Origin: Rhizophagus irregularis
Taxonomy: Eukaryota; Glomeromycota; Glomeromycetes; Glomerales; Glomeraceae
DNA length: 64,000 nt
NCBI RefSeq assembly: GCF_026210795.1
Contig: NC_089455.1
Span: 620,001-684,000, forward strand
Direction: 5' to 3'
Shown: one piece after another, positions 61,001 through 64,000 of the stretch
Layout: each line of letters starts with the position of its first letter
How positions within the stretch are numbered: the first letter of the stretch is position 1
Notes under the pieces: generated by a model
Seen by the model: only the letters and a program-made list of their open reading frames with translations
What the model was told of the DNA's origin: nothing
The model's database searches: none
Translations under genes and position numbers: made by a program

Positions 61001-62136
61001 CTTTCCAACAATGTTCCGTGATGGAATTCCAAATTTTACAACTTGGTATATAATCGAATAAAGAAAGTAGTAATAAAGGACATAAGTTAATTTGATTCAT
61101 AAAATTATGTATTTGAATATCTAAATTAAGAGTACTTTAGTATGAATAAAAATGATAGTATAGTATATTAAAAAATAAAAATAAAAATAGTACCATTATT
61201 TATATCCAAAGAAGCGATAGAAATTCCTATTTCAACTGAATAAATAATGATCTTATCCTTGATTCTTAAACAAGTAAAATTTTCATTGCTGGAAATTCCG
61301 TCAACCTTCCACTTTGAGGTGTAAAATAAATAATAATTAATAAGATACTTTAACAAATAATTTAACAATGTTTTATTACCTCATTCTCCTCATTCTTAAA
61401 CATTCTTATATTTTCTTCATTAAGAATATTCCATTCATAAATGGAATTATTTGAAAATAAATAAAGTTTATCATTTTTTGATATGCCAATCAATTCAAAA
61501 TCTTTGGGTATCTCATAAATTCTTTTACACATCCATTTATTATTTTTAGTTTGCGTGGAATAAATCCAAATAATTTTATGCTTTTTATACGCAGTTATAT
61601 CAGAATTAATTTTATTGTATAATATAAATTCACCTTTTAAATTAAAGGTGAAATAACGATAACTCACACGAAAATCTTCAAAGTCGGAATTGTCGAGATT
61701 TAGTTCAATTACTTGATTATCATTATTCATATCTATTATCTCTAATATATATAATACGACTATTAATTACGGTAATTAAATAATTACATAATCAAAATAA
61801 TTATTACTTACCTAGACCATTAAGATCATTATAAATAAACGCAAGTTTCTTATCATCAGAAACACATATTCGGTCTATGCTTTTAAATTTAGGATTTATT
61901 TTAACTGTATGATCAAAATTAAGTCGACCCTCATCTATATCTTCGATATTCCAACCAACAATTGAATGATCATCTTGGCTATAAGTAACAAGGTATTTTT
62001 CATTTGGTGATACTTCTATCTTAGTAATAGGTTTATTCTTATGTGGTTTTATATCATTATCGATATCAATTTTATTGTTATCAACATTATTAATATCAAT
62101 ATTGATACCATCGATTTTTACGAAAGTTTCACTCAT
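58082..62136 (-). CDS. WD40-repeat / TRP-like ion transport protein, with one frameshift
   Basis: Minus-strand exons, 5' to 3': 62136-61812, 61741 (or 61732)-61380, 61311-61194, 61120-59242, 59161-58712, 58628-58453, 58377-58304, 58223-58082; about 1,175 residues. The N-terminal ~280 residues read as WD40-like blades (KPITKIEVSPNEKYLVTYSQ, DHSIVGWNI, ISKNDKLYLFSNN). A helical linker follows, then at least six hydrophobic helices with a TRP/Ion_trans-like core (FFRVFESFGIYFAIIISVG, FLVVLFIILISFAHAFYIL), a pore-side loop (FEDYRTSLFAMYLFLTG) and a last helix (VVYLMNLFIGLLNNAIEKDN), then a basic cytosolic tail. It probably forms a cation channel at a membrane, controlled by the cytosolic propeller. 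All intron phases agree. The frame breaks by one base at about 59770-59800, in T8 runs, between FFILFFL and YLNILFKYNF. This is either an assembly error or a real inactivating indel. The exon starting at 61311 uses a poor acceptor (CAAAG). Confidence 0.82.
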
Positions 62137-64000
62137 TTGGTAATTTGGAACTAGGGTTTAATAAAAAATTTTTTTTTTAAAAAAAACATTTTTGTAATTA
62201 AATGCAAGTTTGCGTTAAAAAAAAAATATGTACACATCTGTATTACAAAAAAAAAATTTATTGTGAAAATCGGGTTTATCGATTTCAATAAAAAAAATTA
62301 CTCAAAAACAGAATTGGCGTTTGGCATGATACTAATTAATAATAATGAATTACCACGTGACGGGCGGGGTGATCATGTACTTTGATAATAAAATTTTTCT
62401 AGCAAACAACTATTCAAAGGGTGGTGATTTAAAATTGTACATAAGACTTATTAATTTTTATTATCTTCTTTAATAGAAAACCATGGAATTAGTAATAACT
62501 ATAATTCTAAAAGGTATGGTAGGTATTAAAAAATACTTTTAACAGCTTGCATCTATAATGGATATTAATATAATCTTTTCAAATAGGAGCAAGAAGAAAA
62601 GTTCAGCCAGTATTATATAAAAAGGTTCTTATAAACTTGCATAAAAATCTAATTACAGTCAAACTTTTTTATAATGATATGTTAGGACATATATGAAATT
62701 TTTAGAAAATATCATTATATTAAAGTTATACCAATATTTATATATCTTCATATATAATGGAAAAATAAAATTTTTAACAGTATATCAGTATATCAAATAT
62801 CGGTATATTGAGATTAGATTGTATATACAATTAGAAAATGTAGAACTAATAAATCATATTCTATTTAAAGTAAGTATCAATAAAATCACAAAAAGTTGGT
62901 TCAGTTTTCTAAAATTTTATTAATGGCACAAAAAATGCATTAAGATATAAAAGAATATGGAAAAAAATACAAGATTTACCTATATTTATTATTAATATTA
63001 TAGGTAAATTATTATAATTTCATATTTTCTGTATTGTATTTTATATAAAACATCTAAATTGCCTATTGGAAACATTTTTTATTATTATTAATCAGATATA
63101 TAACTCCTTTTTTTGTGGCATAATTTTTTAAAAAGTAATATATAATTAATTTTTATAAATAACTAAATTATATGATTTTTGCATAATAGACAATGGAACA
63201 CTGGATAAAAATGAATTTTTGCGCAAATTTATAACATGCTGCAGGAACTATATCCATTCACTTATATATAACAAATGGTTTTTCACAACTATAGAAAATA
63301 TAGTCACAGTATAGTAAGTCCCATAATCATCCTTGCATTGACTACAGAGCCCTTGGCTAAGAAAATATATTTCATATATGTTTACCTATATAGCATAATA
63401 AATCATTTAACAGTTGCATACGTAGGGTAGGGTATTTTAATAATATGACGAACGGTTTATAAATTAATAATACTAATTTAATTAGGTAATTTAGTAATTT
63501 TATTAAGTATTACTTTAATTATTTTAATAAATTTATAAATGTACTGCAATTAAAAAAAAAATTATATGATTTTTATAAAAATTTTTTTTATATGATAAAA
63601 CTTTTAGTTTGATTTGTAATTTTGAATCATTTATCTGTTTCACTATTCTTATCAATTTAAAGGTAAAAGTATTATTAATATTTATTACTAAAAAATTGGC
63701 ATACATATTATAAAAGAAATATAATACTTATAATTATACTTTATTAGGCCTAAGATAAAAATCATATATAAAATTCTTTGCAGATCTTACTATAAAAGGA
63801 AATTTTATATTGCATATTATTATTTTATTTATTTCAAAAGATTTTTTTGAATTGTGATATTATTTGCATTAAAAAATTCTATGTTATTATGCTTTTTAAA
63901 TATACTTATAATGATATTTACTATAAAATTTAAGTCTATTATCTTTACCTATAATTCTATATGCATTTAATTATAATACTTAAAACTATTTCATAATCTG
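62137..64000. other. AT-rich intergenic, no gene
   Basis: Upstream region of the channel gene, then non-coding DNA. Near 62656 TACAGTCAAACTTTTTTATA followed by ATGATATGTTAGGACATA looks like a pogo-type MITE end, with an inverted ATATCATTATATTAAAG about 50 bp further. No far end was found. Confidence 0.5.

Overview
The window looks like nuclear DNA of a fungus with a very AT-rich, transposon-loaded genome. The best guess is an arbuscular mycorrhizal fungus (Glomeromycotina, close to Rhizophagus and relatives). This is an inference from several points: short spliceosomal introns with GTAAGT/GTATGT donors and TAG acceptors, the style of the WD40-ion channel gene and of the MULE transposase, and the very high A+T of the intergenic DNA. 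No database search was possible.

Layout. (1) 1-9.3 kb is a gene island: a 5'-truncated sucrose/alpha-glucoside transporter (+), a repeat-rich acidic/lysine-rich protein (-), a FAF2/UBXD8-like UAS-UBX protein (+), a small coiled-coil plus RRM-like protein (+), then decayed coding fragments. (2) 9.7-27.4 kb is a transposon cluster. It holds two mirror-image copies of a ~770 bp TIR element (11.1-12.66 kb). Next come nested elements at 12.97-21.25 kb: an outer TIR element contains a CACTA-like element (3-bp TSD), which contains a MULE (perfect 9-bp TSD), and a ~1 kb tRNA-like retroposon sits in the outer right end. Last is a 5.5 kb P-element-like transposon with G-rich TIRs (21.94-27.43 kb). (3) 27.4-36.4 kb holds decayed repeats, a minus-strand run of tiny exons and short introns (29.6-30.9 kb), a broken transposase and a linked intact zinc-finger gene. 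(4) 36.4-48.7 kb is a gene desert of homopolymers and minisatellites leading to a PHO80/PCL-type cyclin gene (48.73-49.83 kb). (5) 49.8-58 kb is another desert holding a 515 bp palindromic MITE. (6) 58.08-62.14 kb is a minus-strand WD40 plus TRP-like ion channel gene, then a non-coding tail.

Host genes cover sugar uptake, ER-associated protein quality control, RNA binding, a CDK-regulating cyclin and a cation channel. They show no sign of working as one pathway. The most unusual signals are: (a) a tandem array of about 16 intron-like units with microexons of mostly 17-39 nt inside the CACTA-like element, and a second microexon run at 29.6-30.9 kb whose reading frame stays open over seven predicted junctions; (b) a P-like transposase with a Tudor/Agenet-like insertion between catalytic blocks; (c) nonsense codons in the transposases that all fit C:G to T:A change.
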